Made by a program: the position numbers and the translations under genes
Shown: positions 11,218 through 13,130 of the stretch, in pieces
Numbering within the stretch: position 1 is the first letter of the stretch
How the letters are laid out: each line of letters starts with the position of its first letter
The notes under the pieces: generated by a model
The model's database searches: none
Seen by the model: the letters and a program-made list of their open reading frames with translations, nothing else
What the model was told of the DNA's origin: nothing
Source of the DNA: an uncultured bacterium
GTDB taxonomy: Bacteria; Patescibacteriota; Minisyncoccia; Moranbacterales; GWC2-37-73
Reading direction: 5' to 3'
Length of the DNA stretch: 13,130 nucleotides
Assembly: GCA_903866285.1 (NCBI GenBank)
Contig: CAIPMZ010000072.1
Coordinates: 1 to 13,130, forward strand

Positions 11218-13130
11218 GTGATACAGAATCAAAAAAAAATAAAAATATTTTTTTTAATCGGCATCGGCATGGGCATGGCTTTTTTTAGTGTGGCCTTTTT
11301 TATTAAAACTACCCTAGCTCAAAGCGCTCAGTCCTCAATTGCTAACCAACTTAATCTTTCCGCTCATTTTTTAAATAATGATCAAACAATTTTAAAAGAC
11401 GGTACCTACTCAATTCGTTTTTCGATTTACACCAACGACCGCCAAAGCTTGGATCCGTATCCTTCCAACTCGGATGCGGGCGCTCGCGTTTGGCAAGAAA
11501 CCCAGCAGGTTAATGTCAGTGAGGGCTTCATCTCAGTTTACCTCGGGAGTGTTAATCCTTTTCCCGCTGCCTTGACTTTTAGCAACGGTCAACATTATCT
11601 CGGCATTATGCTTAACGATGATTCGGAGATGGTGCCGCGTAAAAAAATTGGTTCCGTGGCGGCGGCCATTGACGCTATGCACTTGCAAGGCCATTCCATT
11701 GGTAATCAAGTTGGGGATATCCCCTTAATTACTAGTGCTGGTTTAGATGCAAGTATTCTCCAAAAGATCAGTCAAGTTGGTACGATTACCGCTGGAAATT
11801 GGCAAGGGACAGTTATTGCTAATAATTATCTCGCCAAAGCGCTCACGGGTAAAACTTACAATGGCCTGACGCTCGCAACCACGGCTACGGGTTTTACGAT
11901 TGCCGGCGGAACAACGCCAAGTACTTTAACCCTGGCTGGTAACTCCGCTTTAAACCAAGACTTACTCACTACTTCCAGTCCAGCTTTTAATCAACTCAGC
12001 CTGCTCGTTGCGCTGAGCGTTGCCAATGGCGGAACTAATACGAACCTACTTGGTCAAGCGGGCTCTGTTGCTTACAGTGATGGCGGAAAATATGCTTTTT
12101 CTGAGCCCGGGACGGTCGGCCAGGTTTTGCTTTCCAATGGCACCGGCGCTCCAGTTTGGGGAATGGTCACGGGTGGCATCATCGCCCCAGATTCGCTGGA
12201 TTTTACAGAACTAAAAGATACCCTAACTTTAGACAACAACCTGGTCATTGATCCAACGGCCAGTAATTATGCTATCAACATTGACGGAGGAACTTTCTAC
12301 CTGGACAGTTTGCACAAGCGGGTTGGTTTTGGCACCACAACGCCAGCAGCCACCCTTTCGGTTGGAGCTACTTCGCAGTTTCAAATTGATGCTGTTGGCA
12401 ATGTGAAGGCCAGTTCTTTTAATGGTAATATCTTCACCACCGGCACGGGGACGCTCACCTTGGGCGCTGGAAAAACCTTGACCGCCTCTAATACCCTGAC
12501 TTTTGCTGGCAATGATGGAGCCACGCTCAATATCGGCGCGGGCGGAACTTTGGGGAGTGCGGCTAATAGCAACATTGGAGACTTTGTAGCTTATCGAACC
12601 TTTGGCACAGCCGCCAACAACAACACCGGAGATTTTGCCACTAGCGCCCAAGGCACCCTCGCAACTAACGCCTTGCCAAGCGCCTCTTTTACCGACGCAG
12701 CGGTGACGGGCAAAATCCTAACTGGTTACGTTTCTGGTGCTGGCACAATTGCCGCTACGGACTCAATCCTAGCCGCAATTCAAAAATTAAATGGTAATGA
12801 TGGCCTCAAAGCGAATTTAGCTTCCCCAACTTTTACCGGCACGGTTTCGGGCATCACCGCTAGCATGGTTGGCGCGCCAGCTGGTTCGGGCAGTTCAACT
12901 GGAACGAACACCGGAGACAATGCTGTTAACAGTAATTACTCAGGTTTAGTTACGATGACTTATCCAGGTGTGGGCATTGCTCTTTCAACTGGCACAGCTT
13001 GGGCAGCCTCCATTACGAATAATTCAGCCAATTGGAACACCGCCTTTTCCCAAACTAGACAGTGGGATGGCGGCTCAACTGGACTAGTGGCTGCTACCGG
13101 ACGCACAAGTCTAGGGTTAGTAATTGGTAG
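11218..13130 (+). CDS. Secreted tail-fibre-like surface protein, 3' end outside window
   Basis: The frame is open from GTG 11218 to the right edge (637 codons and more). GTG was chosen because it gives a proper signal peptide, MIQNQKKIKI then a hydrophobic core and ...TTLAQSAQS with a likely cleavage near LAQ-SAQ; ATG 11269 would lack the basic N-region. There is an in-frame TGA at 11188-11190 and no good Shine-Dalgarno. The start of the mature protein is globular (SIRFSIYTNDRQS, about 66-78). The rest is Gly/Ala/Thr/Asn/Ser-rich beta-structure with motifs typical of phage tail fibres and of giant CPR surface proteins: TLTLGAGKTL, LSTGTAWAAS, SPTFTGTVSG and WDGGSTGLVAATGRTSLGL. It is probably exported and displayed, perhaps for host-cell attachment. 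A C-terminal trimerisation or chaperone domain could lie beyond the window. Confidence 0.85.
   Translation, partial: MIQNQKKIKIFFLIGIGMGMAFFSVAFFIKTTLAQSAQSSIANQLNLSAHFLNNDQTILKDGTYSIRFSIYTNDRQSLDPYPSNSDAGARVWQETQQVNVSEGFISVYLGSVNPFPAALTFSNGQHYLGIMLNDDSEMVPRKKIGSVAAAIDAMHLQGHSIGNQVGDIPLITSAGLDASILQKISQVGTITAGNWQGTVIANNYLAKALTGKTYNGLTLATTATGFTIAGGTTPSTLTLAGNSALNQDLLTTSSPAFNQLSLLVALSVANGGTNTNLLGQAGSVAYSDGGKYAFSEPGTVGQVLLSNGTGAPVWGMVTGGIIAPDSLDFTELKDTLTLDNNLVIDPTASNYAINIDGGTFYLDSLHKRVGFGTTTPAATLSVGATSQFQIDAVGNVKASSFNGNIFTTGTGTLTLGAGKTLTASNTLTFAGNDGATLNIGAGGTLGSAANSNIGDFVAYRTFGTAANNNTGDFATSAQGTLATNALPSASFTDAAVTGKILTGYVSGAGTIAATDSILAAIQKLNGNDGLKANLASPTFTGTVSGITASMVGAPAGSGSSTGTNTGDNAVNSNYSGLVTMTYPGVGIALSTGTAWAASITNNSANWNTAFSQTRQWDGGSTGLVAATGRTSLGLVIG

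Overview
The window looks like a chromosomal piece of a Patescibacteria (CPR) genome. This is inferred from AT-rich, compact genes, a TrmB-type regulator, TsaE, a very long phage-tail-fibre-like surface protein, and many short dispersed and 7-8 bp tandem repeats. No rRNA or tRNA gene was seen, so the phylum is not proven. The standard code fits every gene.

Layout: (1) 3-1478, the end of a GNAT-domain gene, convergent with a TrmB-like regulator (1470-2264, minus). (2) 2414-2566, two back-to-back consensus sigma-70 promoters; the minus one drives the TrmB gene, the plus one an unusual operon. (3) About 2572-6638, the striking region: a roughly 4 kb transcription unit with a long hairpin-rich leader, five GC-rich genes and a factor-independent terminator. 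The genes encode an unknown 108 aa protein, a radical SAM enzyme, a membrane-anchored SAVED-like protein, a Csx3-like protein and a 67 aa two-TM protein. (4) 6763-8799, a winged-helix/phosphoribosyltransferase regulator with a palindromic operator inside its own promoter and a start codon at the predicted transcription start, followed 5 bp later by a CDF metal transporter. (5) 8880-10286, an intact IS3-family insertion sequence in the loop of the bidirectional terminator that separated the transporter from tsaE. (6) 10300-10794, tsaE (minus) with a repeat-encoded insertion. (7) 10795-11217, a non-coding spacer with promoter and hairpins. (8) 11218 to the right edge, a secreted tail-fibre-like surface protein.

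The most exciting item is the 2538-6638 operon. Its coding sequences consist largely of consecutive perfect or near-perfect hairpins (stems of 6-13 bp, small loops), a pattern familiar from ssRNA phage genomes rather than bacterial mRNAs. Two diverged copies of a ~200 nt intergenic RNA module (3952-4167 and 5965-6294) keep their stems through compensatory changes. Three genes start just after a small hairpin whose loop carries the Shine-Dalgarno sequence; in two of these the stem has flipped a C-G to a G-C pair while the loop is unchanged. A boxA-like motif and a 14-18 bp inverted-repeat hairpin recur ahead of ORF1, ORF2 and ORF5. SAVED-like and Csx3-like proteins suggest cyclic-oligonucleotide signalling, but no Cas10, CD-NTase or CRISPR array is in the window. 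The system's function is an inference; the RNA architecture is directly visible.
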